A stretch of DNA of 64,000 bases from Mycobacterium sp. EPa45 (GTDB lineage Bacteria > Actinomycetota > Actinomycetes > Mycobacteriales > Mycobacteriaceae), in NCBI RefSeq assembly GCF_001021385.1, contig NZ_CP011773.1:4774001-4838000 (forward strand), in the 5' to 3' direction. Positions 27,536 through 35,774 of this stretch are shown in pieces. A model generated the notes under the pieces. That model made no database searches. It was not told where the DNA came from and was given only the letters and a program-made list of their open reading frames with translations. Both the position numbers and the translations under genes were made by a program. How positions within the stretch are numbered: position 1 is the stretch's first letter; every line of letters begins with the position of its first letter.

Positions 27536-27586
27536 GGTTTCCTCGTAAAGTTGGTAGGTTTGACCAGAATTACAAAGCTAACCCGG

Positions 27587-27615
27587 AATTTAGCCAGCAC
27601 GTTGGCTCAAGTCAA
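27587..27615 (-). promoter_or_regulatory. cysD promoter, near-consensus sigma-70 type
   Basis: Minus strand: -35 TTGACT (27610-27615), 17-bp spacer, -10 TAAATT (27587-27592). This gives a start near 27580 and a leader of about 45 nt before the cysD ATG. One of the best SigA-type promoters in the window. Confidence 0.75.
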
Positions 27616-27621
27616 GGGTTA

Positions 27622-27655
27622 GGCGCAGGCAGAACTACGGCGCAGGCAGAACTAC
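27622..27655. repeat. 17-bp perfect tandem duplication
   Basis: GGCGCAGGCAGAACTAC occurs twice without a gap (27622-27638, 27639-27655). The second copy covers the stop codon of the carbonic anhydrase gene. Its position just upstream of the cysD -35 suggests a local slippage duplication; a regulator site is possible. Confidence 0.7.
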
Positions 27656-28143
27656 AGAGTGACTTCGTTGAGCCGGCCGGTCGCCACATCGAAGACGAAG
27701 CCGCGCAGCGATTCGTGCTTGGTGACGAACGGGCTGTGCTCGATGCGTCGCAGCGACTGACGCACATCTTCGGCCAGATCAGGAAAGGCTTCGGCGGCCC
27801 ATTCCGGCTTGATACCGACCTCGTCGTGGATGTCGCGCTTGAACGCGTCGTCGGTGAACGTCAGCATGCCGCAGTCGGTGTGGTGGATGAGGATGATCTC
27901 TTTGGTGCCGAGCAGTCGCTGGCTGATCGCGAGCGAGCGAATCTCGTCGTCGGTGATCACTCCCCCGGCGTTGCGGATGACATGTGCTTCACCCTCACCG
28001 AGGCCGAGGATGCGGTACACGTCCAACCGCGCGTCCATGCACGCCACGACGGCGACATGTCGGCTCGGTGGCAGTGGCAGCGGTCCCGCGAATGTCTTGG
28101 CGTACTCAGCATTGTTGGCCAAATATTCGTCGGTGACACTCAT
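27652..28143 (-). CDS. canA: Beta-class carbonic anhydrase (Rv1284-like)
   Basis: 163-residue zinc enzyme interconverting CO2 and bicarbonate. Zinc ligands Cys35, His88 and Cys91 and the Asp37-Arg39 dyad (CMDAR ... HHTDCGM) are all present, as in M. tuberculosis Rv1284. It lies directly upstream of cysD on the same strand, as in M. tuberculosis, but the good promoter between them means cysD can be transcribed separately. TAGGAT eight bases before the ATG could be its -10, or AGGA its ribosome site. Confidence 0.94.
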   Translation of the reverse strand: MSVTDEYLANNAEYAKTFAGPLPLPPSRHVAVVACMDARLDVYRILGLGEGEAHVIRNAGGVITDDEIRSLAISQRLLGTKEIILIHHTDCGMLTFTDDAFKRDIHDEVGIKPEWAAEAFPDLAEDVRQSLRRIEHSPFVTKHESLRGFVFDVATGRLNEVTL

Positions 28144-28214
28144 GGCCGACGATCCTATTTGCGGCTTCGACCGCCGCCACCACCATCGATCAGCGTGATT
28201 GCAACCCCCCGCGA

Positions 28215-28460
28215 CTACGGCGCCTCGGGAGTCGTGGCCGTGACCGGCGGGGACGCCGACTCCTGCGTCCTGGTCGGCTCCACAGTGGTGGACTTCGACG
28301 TCTCCCCCGTCGTCATCGACGAGGTCACCGGCGACGTGAACGTACCGGGGTCGGACACGATCATTCCGGTACCTTGCTCGGTCACCGCGACGGCCAATGC
28401 CCCCATGGCCACGATTGCACTGCCGCCGACCACGGCGGACAGCGTTTTGATGTTCGACAT
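28215..28460 (-). CDS. Small exported Ser/Thr/Pro-rich protein
   Basis: 81 residues. The N-terminus (SNIKTLSAVVGGSAIVAMGALAVAV) is a signal peptide or membrane anchor. The remaining 50 residues are Thr/Ser/Pro-rich without cysteines, like a cell-wall spacer or glycosylation-prone segment. Proteins starting MSNIKTLSAVVGG are common in mycobacteria, function unknown. Confidence 0.65.
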   Translation of the reverse strand: MSNIKTLSAVVGGSAIVAMGALAVAVTEQGTGMIVSDPGTFTSPVTSSMTTGETSKSTTVEPTRTQESASPPVTATTPEAP

Positions 28461-28576
28461 CTAGACACTTCCAATCGGTCTCGGACCAGTTCCACAGACC
28501 GGCTCCCCTGCCAATCCGCTGGCAATTGGTTAACCAAGAGCTGTGTGCCCAAAACTCCGAGCCGCTGACCTGCTAG

Positions 28577-28783
28577 TTAGCCGCCGCTGGGTGTCGGAGG
28601 TTGCGGGCTGGCCGACGCCACCGATGAACTGGGCAGCATCGGTTTGGAGGTCTGCACCGTCGTCGGGTTGAGGCCCGTCGTGTTCTGGTCGGTACTGGGG
28701 CCCTTGTCTTGACAAGCCACCAGGGTCGTCATCGCAAGAGCGACGAGCGCGGCCGGCATCAGCCGGTGTGTGAGCTGCTTCAC
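28577..28783 (-). CDS. Small lipoprotein of unknown function
   Basis: About 68 residues. GTG 28783 is taken as start because AGG lies seven bases upstream; a GTG two codons earlier (28789) is also possible. The signal peptide ends with lipobox LVAC (Cys24), followed by a short Ser/Thr/Pro/Gln-rich mature part ending PQPPTPSGG. It is divergent from the oppB operon, with 126 bases between the start codons. Confidence 0.62.
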   Translation of the reverse strand: MKQLTHRLMPAALVALAMTTLVACQDKGPSTDQNTTGLNPTTVQTSKPMLPSSSVASASPQPPTPSGG

Positions 28784-28869
28784 GTGCACGCCTGTGTTTT
28801 CCCGTGGCCCGCGACGCTAAACCCGCAGCCTGCGCCCGAGTCTTCCCATCGTTTCGACCCACTATCTCC

Positions 28870-28875
28870 TACCCT
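28870..28875 (+). promoter_or_regulatory. -10 element for leaderless uORF/oppB operon
   Basis: TACCCT fits TANNNT and is followed by seven bases and ATG 28883, which opens a short uORF that runs into the oppB start. This spacing matches other leaderless genes in the window. Confidence 0.5.
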
Positions 28876-28882
28876 GTGCTGC

Positions 28883-28912
28883 ATGCACCCTGCCCCGCGC
28901 AGCCGCCCATGA
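28883..28912 (+). CDS. Putative 9-codon leaderless uORF coupled to oppB
   Basis: ATG followed by eight codons (peptide MHPAPRSRP) and TGA. The stop overlaps the oppB ATG as ATGA (28909-28912). With a -10 element seven bases upstream of its ATG, a transcript could begin at this ATG, and ribosomes finishing it would re-initiate at oppB, which lacks its own ribosome site. It has no cysteine run, so it is not the cysteine attenuator type described in mycobacteria. Prolines and arginines could still make it responsive to translation speed. Confidence 0.45.
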   Translation: MHPAPRSRP

Positions 28913-29886
28913 CGCGATTCCTCGCGCGTCGGCTGCTCAACTACCTGGTGCTGCTGGCCCTCGCGTCGTTCCTCACCTTCACGCTGACGTCGTTGACGTT
29001 CGCGCCGTTGAACAGCCTGCAGCAACGCAATCCGCGTCCGCCGCAGGCTGTCATCGATGCCAAGGCCGCCGAGCTCGATCTCGACAAGCCCATCCCGCTG
29101 CGCTACGGCCACTGGGTGGCGGGCGCGGTGCGTGGCGATTTCGGTACCACGGTCACCGGTCAACCCGTCTCCGACGAACTGTGGCGCCGCATCGGAGTCA
29201 GTCTGCGGCTGCTCGTGATCGGCTCGGTTCTAGGGACGGTGATCGGGGTTGTGGTGGGCGCCTGGGGCGCTATTCGGCAATACCGGCTATCCGACCGGGT
29301 GATCACTCTGCTGTCGCTGTTGGTCATCAGTACGCCGACGTTCGTGATCGCGAACTTGGCGATCCTGGCCGCGCTCCGGGTGAATTCCATTGTGGGGGTG
29401 CACATTTTCGAGTACATCGGCGAGACGTCACCTGATGCTGTCGGCGGTGCCTGGAATCAGTTCATCGACCGGATGCAGCATTTGATTCTTCCATCAGTCA
29501 CCCTCGCGCTCGGCGCGATCGCCGGTTACAGCCGCTATCAACGCAATGCGATGCTCGACGTTCTCGGCCAGGACTTCATCCGTACCGCCCGAGCGAAGGG
29601 GCTCACCCGGCGCAGAGCCTTGTTCAAGCACGGGTTGCGCACCGCGCTGATCCCGATGGCAACGCTGTTCGCTTATGGCGTGGCGGGTTTGGTGGCCGGC
29701 GCGGTGTTCGTGGAAAAGATCTTCGGTTGGCACGGAATGGGTGAGTGGGCGGTTCAGGGCATCGCCACCCAGGACACCAACATCGTCGCGGCGCTCACAG
29801 TGTTCTCCGGCGCGGTGGTCTTGTTGGCCGGGCTGCTTTCCGACGTCATCTACGCGATGCTGGATCCCCGGGTGAGGGTGACGTGA
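28909..29886 (+). CDS. oppB: Peptide ABC transporter permease OppB
   Basis: 325-residue inner-membrane permease of the DppB/OppB family, six membrane segments, forming the channel with OppC for oligopeptide uptake. Typical OppB features: start FLARRLLNYLVLLALASF, periplasmic loop with LDLDKPIPLRYGHWVAGAVRGDFGTTV, and the EAA loop YSRYQRNAMLDVLGQDFIRTARAKGL that contacts the ATPase. ATG at 28909 gives the same length as Rv1283c (from memory). Overlaps oppC as GTGA. Confidence 0.95.
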   Translation: MTRFLARRLLNYLVLLALASFLTFTLTSLTFAPLNSLQQRNPRPPQAVIDAKAAELDLDKPIPLRYGHWVAGAVRGDFGTTVTGQPVSDELWRRIGVSLRLLVIGSVLGTVIGVVVGAWGAIRQYRLSDRVITLLSLLVISTPTFVIANLAILAALRVNSIVGVHIFEYIGETSPDAVGGAWNQFIDRMQHLILPSVTLALGAIAGYSRYQRNAMLDVLGQDFIRTARAKGLTRRRALFKHGLRTALIPMATLFAYGVAGLVAGAVFVEKIFGWHGMGEWAVQGIATQDTNIVAALTVFSGAVVLLAGLLSDVIYAMLDPRVRVT

Positions 29887-30812
29887 CGGAGACGACGGAC
29901 ACCGCGCGCTCGGGACTGAAGCCCGAGGAGTTCGCCTCGCGGCGGACGCTGGTGCTGCGCCGCTTCGCCCGCAACCGGGCGGCGATGGCGTCACTGGTGA
30001 TCCCGGCCGTGATGTTCATCGGCTGTTATGCCCTCCCGCCGCTATTGCCGTGGTCCTACACCGATCTCGACTTCTACGCGCTGCAAGACCCCCCGAGCAC
30101 CGACCACTGGTTCGGCACCAACGCCTTGGGCCAGGACCTGTTCGCCCAGATTCTGCGCGGTATGCAGAAGTCGATGCTCATCGGCGTATGCGTGGCGGTG
30201 ATCTCGACGGGGATCGCCGCGACCGTCGGCTCCATCGCCGGTTACTTCGGCGGTTGGCGCGATCGGACACTGATGTGGGTGGTGGACCTGCTGCTGGTGG
30301 TTCCGTCGTTCATCCTGATCGCGATCCTCACGCCGGTCACCAAGGGTTCGGGCAACGTCATATTGCTGATCGTGCTGCTCGCCGGGTTCAGCTGGATGGT
30401 CAGTTCCCGCATGGTGCGCGGCCTCACGATGAGCCTACGGGAGCGCGAATTCGTCCAGGCCGCACGGTATATGGGGGTCTCGAGCAGGCGCATCATCACC
30501 CGCCACATCATCCCGAACGTCGCCTCGATCCTGATCATCGACGCCGCGCTCAACGTGGCCGTGGCGATCCTTGCCGAAACCGGCCTGAGCTTCCTGGGTT
30601 TCGGCATTCAACCACCCGACATCTCGCTTGGCACGCTGATCGCCGACGGCACCAAATCAGCGACGACGTTCCCGTGGGTGTTCCTGTTCCCCGCCGGCGT
30701 GCTGGTGCTGATCCTGGTGTGCGCCAACCTCACCGGGGACGGGCTTCGTGATGCACTGGATCCCGGTAGTGCCACCCTGCGTCGCGGCCGCAAGAAGCAC
30801 AAGAAGTCATGA
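29883..30812 (+). CDS. oppC: Peptide ABC transporter permease OppC
   Basis: 309-residue second permease of the Opp system. It has the DppC/OppC layout: N-terminal cytoplasmic segment, a first membrane helix after [20 protein letters not shown], the extracytoplasmic [20 protein letters not shown], and an EAA loop [23 protein letters not shown] start overlaps the oppB stop (GTGA) and its stop overlaps oppD (ATGA), so oppB-C-D are translationally coupled. Confidence 0.95.
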   Translation: MTETTDTARSGLKPEEFASRRTLVLRRFARNRAAMASLVIPAVMFIGCYALPPLLPWSYTDLDFYALQDPPSTDHWFGTNALGQDLFAQILRGMQKSMLIGVCVAVISTGIAATVGSIAGYFGGWRDRTLMWVVDLLLVVPSFILIAILTPVTKGSGNVILLIVLLAGFSWMVSSRMVRGLTMSLREREFVQAARYMGVSSRRIITRHIIPNVASILIIDAALNVAVAILAETGLSFLGFGIQPPDISLGTLIADGTKSATTFPWVFLFPAGVLVLILVCANLTGDGLRDALDPGSATLRRGRKKHKKS

Positions 30813-32659
30813 GCGACACCCTGCTCGAGATCACCGATCTCGCCGTCAGTTTCCCGACCGACGGCGGTGACCTGACTGCGGTGCGCGGCCTGACCTATCA
30901 GGTCCGTCCCCGCGAGGTCGTGGCGATGGTCGGCGAATCCGGATCGGGCAAGTCCGCCGCCGCGATGGCGGTGATCGGCTTGCTGCCGGAGTACGCCTCG
31001 GTGTCCGGCTCGGTGCGACTGGCCGGTCAGGAGTTGCTCGGGTTGTCCGACGGTGAGATGTCGAAGATCCGGGGCCGGCGCATCGGAACGGTGTTCCAGG
31101 ATCCGATGTCGGCACTCACCCCGGTGTACACCGTCGGTGACCAGATCGCCGAAGCCATCACGGTGCACAACCGCGATGTCGGCAAGCGGGCCGCGCGTAT
31201 ACGCGCCGTCGAACTGCTCGAGCTGGTCGGCATAGCGCAGCCCGAGCGGCGGGCGCGGGCCTTTCCCCACGAGTTGTCCGGCGGTGAGCGCCAGCGCGTG
31301 GTGATCGCGATCGCGATCGCAAACGATCCGGACCTGTTGATCTGCGACGAGCCGACGACGGCACTCGATGTGACCGTGCAGGCCCAGATCCTCGAGGTGC
31401 TCAAGACCGCGCGCGACGTCACCGGTGCGGGTGTGCTGATCATCACCCACGACCTCGGGGTGGTCGCGGAGTTCGCCGACCGGGCGTTGGTGATGTACGC
31501 AGGGCGGCCCGTCGAGGTCGCCTCGGTGGACAAGCTGTACCGCGATCGCCGAATGCCCTACACCGCAGGATTATTGGGTTCCGTCCCGCGACTGGATTCG
31601 CCGCAGGGCACCCGGCTGGTGCCGATTGCGGGAGCGCCGCCCTCGCTGGTGGACCTGCCGCCGGGATGTCCGTTCGCCCCGCGCTGCCCGCTGGCCATCG
31701 AGGAGTGCCGCACGGGAGAACCTGCGTTGCTCCCCGTCGACGCGCAGGCCCCGGAGCACCTGGCGGCATGCATCCGCACCGAGCACGTCACGGGCCGTAC
31801 CGCCGCGGAGATCTTTCGCGTGACCACCCAGCCCGAGGCTGCACCGGACACCTCGCAGCGCGAGGTGGTCATCAAGGTGCAGGACCTGGTCAAGACATAC
31901 CGGTTGACCAAGGGCGTGGTGTTCCGCCGCCACATCGGCGAGGTCCGTGCGGTCGACGGGCTCAGCTTCGATCTGCTCAGCGGGCAGACGCTCGGTATCG
32001 TCGGCGAATCCGGTTCGGGCAAGTCGACCACCCTGCATCAGATCCTCGACCTGTCCGCACCGCAGTCGGGTTCCATCGAGGTGCTGGGCAATGACGTCGC
32101 CGCGTTGACACGCGCCCGGCGCCGAGAGCTGCGCCGCGACCTCCAGGTGGTGTTCCAGGACCCGGTGGCCTCCCTGGACCCGCGGCTTCCGGTGTTCGAA
32201 CTGTTGTCCGAGCCGTTGCACGCCAACGGCTTTGACAAGAATGGCATCGACACGCGGGTTGCCGAACTGCTGGAGATCGTCGGGCTGCGCCGCGCCGACG
32301 CCAGCCGCTACGCGCAAGAGTTCTCCGGCGGGCAGAAGCAGCGGATCGGCATCGCCAGGGCGCTGGCGCTGCAGCCGAAGATCCTCGCCCTCGATGAACC
32401 GGTGTCCGCGCTTGATGTGTCGATCCAGGCCGGCATCATCAACCTGCTGCTGGATCTGCAACGCGAGTTCAACCTGTCGTATCTGTTCGTCTCGCACGAC
32501 CTGTCGGTGGTCAAGCACCTGGCCAACCGGGTCGTCGTGATGTACCGCGGGGCGATGGTGGAGTACGGCGACGCCGACGACATCTTCGCCAACCCACGGC
32601 ACGAATACACGCAGAAGTTGCTGGCCGCTATCCCGCAACCGGATCCCTCACGCCGTTAG
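30809..32659 (+). CDS. oppD: Peptide ABC transporter ATPase with two ATP-binding domains (OppD)
   Basis: 616-residue fusion of OppD and OppF-type ATPases that powers peptide import. First domain (about 1-330): Walker [13 protein letters not shown], signature LSGGERQRV, Walker B LLICDEPT, and the Cys-rich oligopeptide-transporter C-terminal motif ([14 protein letters not shown]) that often binds iron-sulfur. Second domain (about 345-616): Walker [13 protein letters not shown], signature [15 protein letters not shown], Walker [13 protein letters not shown]. Corresponds to Rv1281c. Confidence 0.96.
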   Translation: MSDTLLEITDLAVSFPTDGGDLTAVRGLTYQVRPREVVAMVGESGSGKSAAAMAVIGLLPEYASVSGSVRLAGQELLGLSDGEMSKIRGRRIGTVFQDPMSALTPVYTVGDQIAEAITVHNRDVGKRAARIRAVELLELVGIAQPERRARAFPHELSGGERQRVVIAIAIANDPDLLICDEPTTALDVTVQAQILEVLKTARDVTGAGVLIITHDLGVVAEFADRALVMYAGRPVEVASVDKLYRDRRMPYTAGLLGSVPRLDSPQGTRLVPIAGAPPSLVDLPPGCPFAPRCPLAIEECRTGEPALLPVDAQAPEHLAACIRTEHVTGRTAAEIFRVTTQPEAAPDTSQREVVIKVQDLVKTYRLTKGVVFRRHIGEVRAVDGLSFDLLSGQTLGIVGESGSGKSTTLHQILDLSAPQSGSIEVLGNDVAALTRARRRELRRDLQVVFQDPVASLDPRLPVFELLSEPLHANGFDKNGIDTRVAELLEIVGLRRADASRYAQEFSGGQKQRIGIARALALQPKILALDEPVSALDVSIQAGIINLLLDLQREFNLSYLFVSHDLSVVKHLANRVVVMYRGAMVEYGDADDIFANPRHEYTQKLLAAIPQPDPSRR

Positions 32660-32662
32660 CAT
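32657..32662 (+). promoter_or_regulatory. Internal leaderless -10 for oppA, built from the oppD stop
   Basis: TAGCAT contains the oppD TAG stop (32657-32659). Exactly six bases then precede the oppA GTG at 32669, the spacing seen at other leaderless genes here. It would allow extra oppA transcription independent of the operon promoter. Confidence 0.5.
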
Positions 32663-32668
32663 CAGTGC

Positions 32669-34384
32669 GTGACCCTTGAGCGAACAGACACAAAATCGCA
32701 CGCCTCAGCCCCTCAGAACGCGATTCTGCGTCTGCTCGCGGTAGGAACCGCGGTGGTGCTGGTGCTCGCCGGCTGCTCAGGCGGTAAGCGCGATGTCCCG
32801 TCCGCGGGCGGCAACGCCGAGCTCGGCTCGACCAGTGACATCAACCCGCAGGACCGGGCCGCCTTGCGCAACGGCGGCAACCTGCGGCTGGCCCTGTCGT
32901 CGTTCCCGTCGAACTGGAACACCCTGAACATTGACGGTAACGAGGCCGACACCGGCTCGATGCTGCGGCCGACGATGCCACGCGCATTCATCATCGCCGC
33001 CGACGGTTCGATGAAGGTCAACAACGACTACTTCACCAATGTCGAGCTGACCGGAACCGATCCGCAGGTCGTCACCTACACCATCAACCCGAAGGCCGTC
33101 TGGTCCGACGGGACACCGATCACCTGGGAGGACATCGCCTCTCAGATCAACGCGACCAGCGGTAAGGACAAGAACTTCGCCATCGCCGCCCCCAATGGCA
33201 GTGACCGGGTCGCCTCGGTCACCCGGGGTGTGGACGACCGCCAGGCCGTCATCACGTTCGCCAAGCACTACTCCGAGTGGCGTGGCATGTTCTCGGGCAA
33301 CACGATGCTGCTGCCCAAGAGCATGACCGCCAACCCCGAGGTGTTCAACAAGGGTCAGCTCAATGGCCCCGGACCGTCGGCAGGACCGTTCCTGGTCTCG
33401 GCGGTCGACCGCACCGCCCAGCGCATCGTGCTGACCCGCAACCCCAAGTGGTGGGGCACCCCGCCGCTGCTGGACTCCTTTACCTTCCTGGTGCTCGACG
33501 ATGCGGCGAGAATTCCTGCGCTGCAGAACAATACGATCGACGCTGTCGGCCTGGGCTCCCTCGATGAGCTGACGATCGCCCGACGCACCGCGGGCGTTTC
33601 GATCCGCAGGGCGCCGGGATTGAGCTGGTATCACTTCACCTTCAACGGTGCGCCCGGGTCGATCCTGTCCGACAAGGCGCTGCGGCTGGCCGTCGCGAAG
33701 GGCATCGACCGGCAGGCCATCGCTGACGTGACCCAGCGCGGACTCGTCGACAAACCCGTCCCGTTGAACAACCACATCTACGTGGCGGGCCAGAAGGGCT
33801 ATCAGGACAACAGCGAGGTCGTCGCCTACAACCAGGACAAGGCCAAACAGGAACTCGACGCCCTCGGCTGGAAGCTCAACGGGCAGTTCCGCGAGAAGGA
33901 CGGCAGACAACTGGTGATCCGCGACGTCCTCTACGACGCACAGACCACCCGGCAGGTCGCGCTGATCGCACAGAACAATCTGGCCCAGATCGGGGTCAAC
34001 CTGCAGATCGACGCCAAGCCCGGTAACGGCTTCTTCACCAACCACATCATTCCCGGCGACTTCGACATCGCCCAATTCTCCTGGGTGGGAGATGCTTTCG
34101 CGCTGTGCTGCTTGAACCAGATCTACACCACCGGGGCCGAGAGCAACTTCGGCAAGATCAGCAGCCCCGAGATCGACGCCAAGGTCGAAGAGGTATTCAA
34201 TGAACTCGACGCGGACAAGGCGCGCGGCCTGGCCAACGAGCTGGACAAGCTGATCTTCGGTGAGGTGTTCAGCTTGCCGCTGTTCCAGTCCGCGGGCAAC
34301 GTCGCCGTGCGCAGCAATCTGGCCAACTTCGGACCAGCCGGACTGGGTGACTTGAACTACACCGCAATAGGATTCACGAAGTAG
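32669..34384 (+). CDS. oppA: Peptide-binding lipoprotein OppA
   Basis: 571-residue extracytoplasmic solute-binding protein (SBP family 5). Lipobox VLAGC with Cys36 after a signal peptide; mature part has the family's domain pattern, for example NPKAVWSDGTPITWEDIASQI and NPKWWGTPPLLDSFTFLVLDD. It delivers oligopeptides to OppBCD. No ribosome site before the GTG, consistent with leaderless initiation. Last gene of the operon; its end overlaps the convergent hydrolase by 11 bases. Corresponds to Rv1280c. Confidence 0.95.
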   Translation: MTLERTDTKSHASAPQNAILRLLAVGTAVVLVLAGCSGGKRDVPSAGGNAELGSTSDINPQDRAALRNGGNLRLALSSFPSNWNTLNIDGNEADTGSMLRPTMPRAFIIAADGSMKVNNDYFTNVELTGTDPQVVTYTINPKAVWSDGTPITWEDIASQINATSGKDKNFAIAAPNGSDRVASVTRGVDDRQAVITFAKHYSEWRGMFSGNTMLLPKSMTANPEVFNKGQLNGPGPSAGPFLVSAVDRTAQRIVLTRNPKWWGTPPLLDSFTFLVLDDAARIPALQNNTIDAVGLGSLDELTIARRTAGVSIRRAPGLSWYHFTFNGAPGSILSDKALRLAVAKGIDRQAIADVTQRGLVDKPVPLNNHIYVAGQKGYQDNSEVVAYNQDKAKQELDALGWKLNGQFREKDGRQLVIRDVLYDAQTTRQVALIAQNNLAQIGVNLQIDAKPGNGFFTNHIIPGDFDIAQFSWVGDAFALCCLNQIYTTGAESNFGKISSPEIDAKVEEVFNELDADKARGLANELDKLIFGEVFSLPLFQSAGNVAVRSNLANFGPAGLGDLNYTAIGFTK

Positions 34385-35645
34385 CAGGCTTCGGCAGACT
34401 GCGGGTCACCACCCGCGGCACTGCCGCAGGTAAGGCCGCCTCGACCCGTGTCGCCGCGGCCAGCGCCGACACCATGAGCCGGACGGCGGGCCGGGTGGGC
34501 ATGGCGTCCAGCGCCGCCTCCTGCAGCCGCAGCGTGTCGATCCGCCCGATGGACACCGCTTCCGCGATGCGCAGCGCCGCGCGTTCCTTGGTGTCGAGCA
34601 CGCTGTGACCGGTCGACGGCAGCCGCAGCAGCACCGAGCCCGGAATGAGACCGGCCACCCGCTCGGCGACCGCGGGTGGTGTGGTCAGGTCCCGGCCGCC
34701 GGAGATCACCACGGTCGGCCAGGTGAACTTCGGCATCTCGGCCACCAGGTCGAACGGCTCGGCCTCGAACCGCGGTGGTTCACCGGGCGCGAAGTCGCGC
34801 ATCGCGACAGCGGGGTCCAGTGGCAGGCCGTCGGGGTCGGCCGCGTAGTTGAGCTCGCGGTAGCCGATCCGCCCCACCAGATCGGTCTCGTTGCGGTACG
34901 GAGCTTTTCGGCCCACCATCAACTCGCCGAAGTGCCCCATCGCGGTCCAGACCAGGCTGCGGCCGCCCAGCAGCAGGTCGAGCTGTCGGTCCAGCAGGCG
35001 CGGTCCGCCCAGCCCGTACACGGTCGCGGCGAGCTGAGCCGCGGCCGGAGTCATCACCCCCTCGTCGGCCAGTCGACGGACCTTGTCGGCCAGCTTCTCG
35101 GTGTCAGGCTGCTGGCCGTACCACAGGACGCGACGTACGGTCTGGCGCACCACCTCGATGTCGTCGCCGGCCAGCAGCGGCGAATCCAGGACCATCGCGA
35201 ACACCCGGGCGGGGTGACGCACGCCGACGCCGGCAGCGATGTAGGTGCCGTAGGACGTGCCGTAGATGACGGCGCTGTCCACCTGGGCGTCGTCGAGCAC
35301 GGCGGCGACGTCGTCGACCACCTGCTCGATGGTCAGCGCCTCGGGAGGCAGGTCAGACCCGTCGTCACCGTGGCGCGACATCCCGACGCCCCGGTGCTCG
35401 ATCATGATCACGTCGAGGCCCTCGGCGGCCGCTCGCCGGCGAAGACCCCGGTAGAGGGCGATCGACGCCGCGCCCGGTCCACCGGGGATGATGACCAGCG
35501 GATGCCGGGTCTTGCGGCCGGTGCGCACGTAGTAGAGGTCGAACTGGTCGGTTCCGTTCGGCGTGACCGGGCGGCGGACCGGGCGAACACCAGGCAGCGC
35601 GGCGAGCTTTCCGTGAGCACGGCGGCGCTTCTCGTTCAAAGTCAT
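34374..35645 (-). CDS. Alpha/beta hydrolase, S33 prolyl-aminopeptidase-like
   Basis: 423-residue alpha/beta hydrolase. Oxyanion-hole segment IIPGGPGAAS (HGGPG-type of the S33 family), nucleophile elbow GTSYGTY with Ser131, late acid/base in VISGGRDLTTPP and STGHSVLD. No signal peptide. S33 members cleave N-terminal proline or hydrolyse esters and amides, so together with the convergent peptide importer a peptidase is conceivable, but the length and C-terminal extension (MVSALAAATRVEAALPAAVPR) fit a general hydrolase as well. Confidence 0.83.
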   Translation of the reverse strand: MTLNEKRRRAHGKLAALPGVRPVRRPVTPNGTDQFDLYYVRTGRKTRHPLVIIPGGPGAASIALYRGLRRRAAAEGLDVIMIEHRGVGMSRHGDDGSDLPPEALTIEQVVDDVAAVLDDAQVDSAVIYGTSYGTYIAAGVGVRHPARVFAMVLDSPLLAGDDIEVVRQTVRRVLWYGQQPDTEKLADKVRRLADEGVMTPAAAQLAATVYGLGGPRLLDRQLDLLLGGRSLVWTAMGHFGELMVGRKAPYRNETDLVGRIGYRELNYAADPDGLPLDPAVAMRDFAPGEPPRFEAEPFDLVAEMPKFTWPTVVISGGRDLTTPPAVAERVAGLIPGSVLLRLPSTGHSVLDTKERAALRIAEAVSIGRIDTLRLQEAALDAMPTRPAVRLMVSALAAATRVEAALPAAVPRVVTRSLPKPATS

Positions 35646-35774
35646 CGCCGCTGGCCCACCATGCCGTCGATTCTGCCTCGCCGAGGACCGGAATGGAATG
35701 CGACGCCGGCCTCCTTAGGTTCGGCGTGAGCCAAAGCAGTGCCCGCGGCAACGACACTGCCGTAGAACCAAATC

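Noticed and set aside
28769-28784. CRP-like TGTGA-N6-TCACG
   Set aside because: One mismatch to the CRP consensus, but it overlaps the start codon of the small lipoprotein and is over 120 bases from oppB; one such match is expected by chance in this length.
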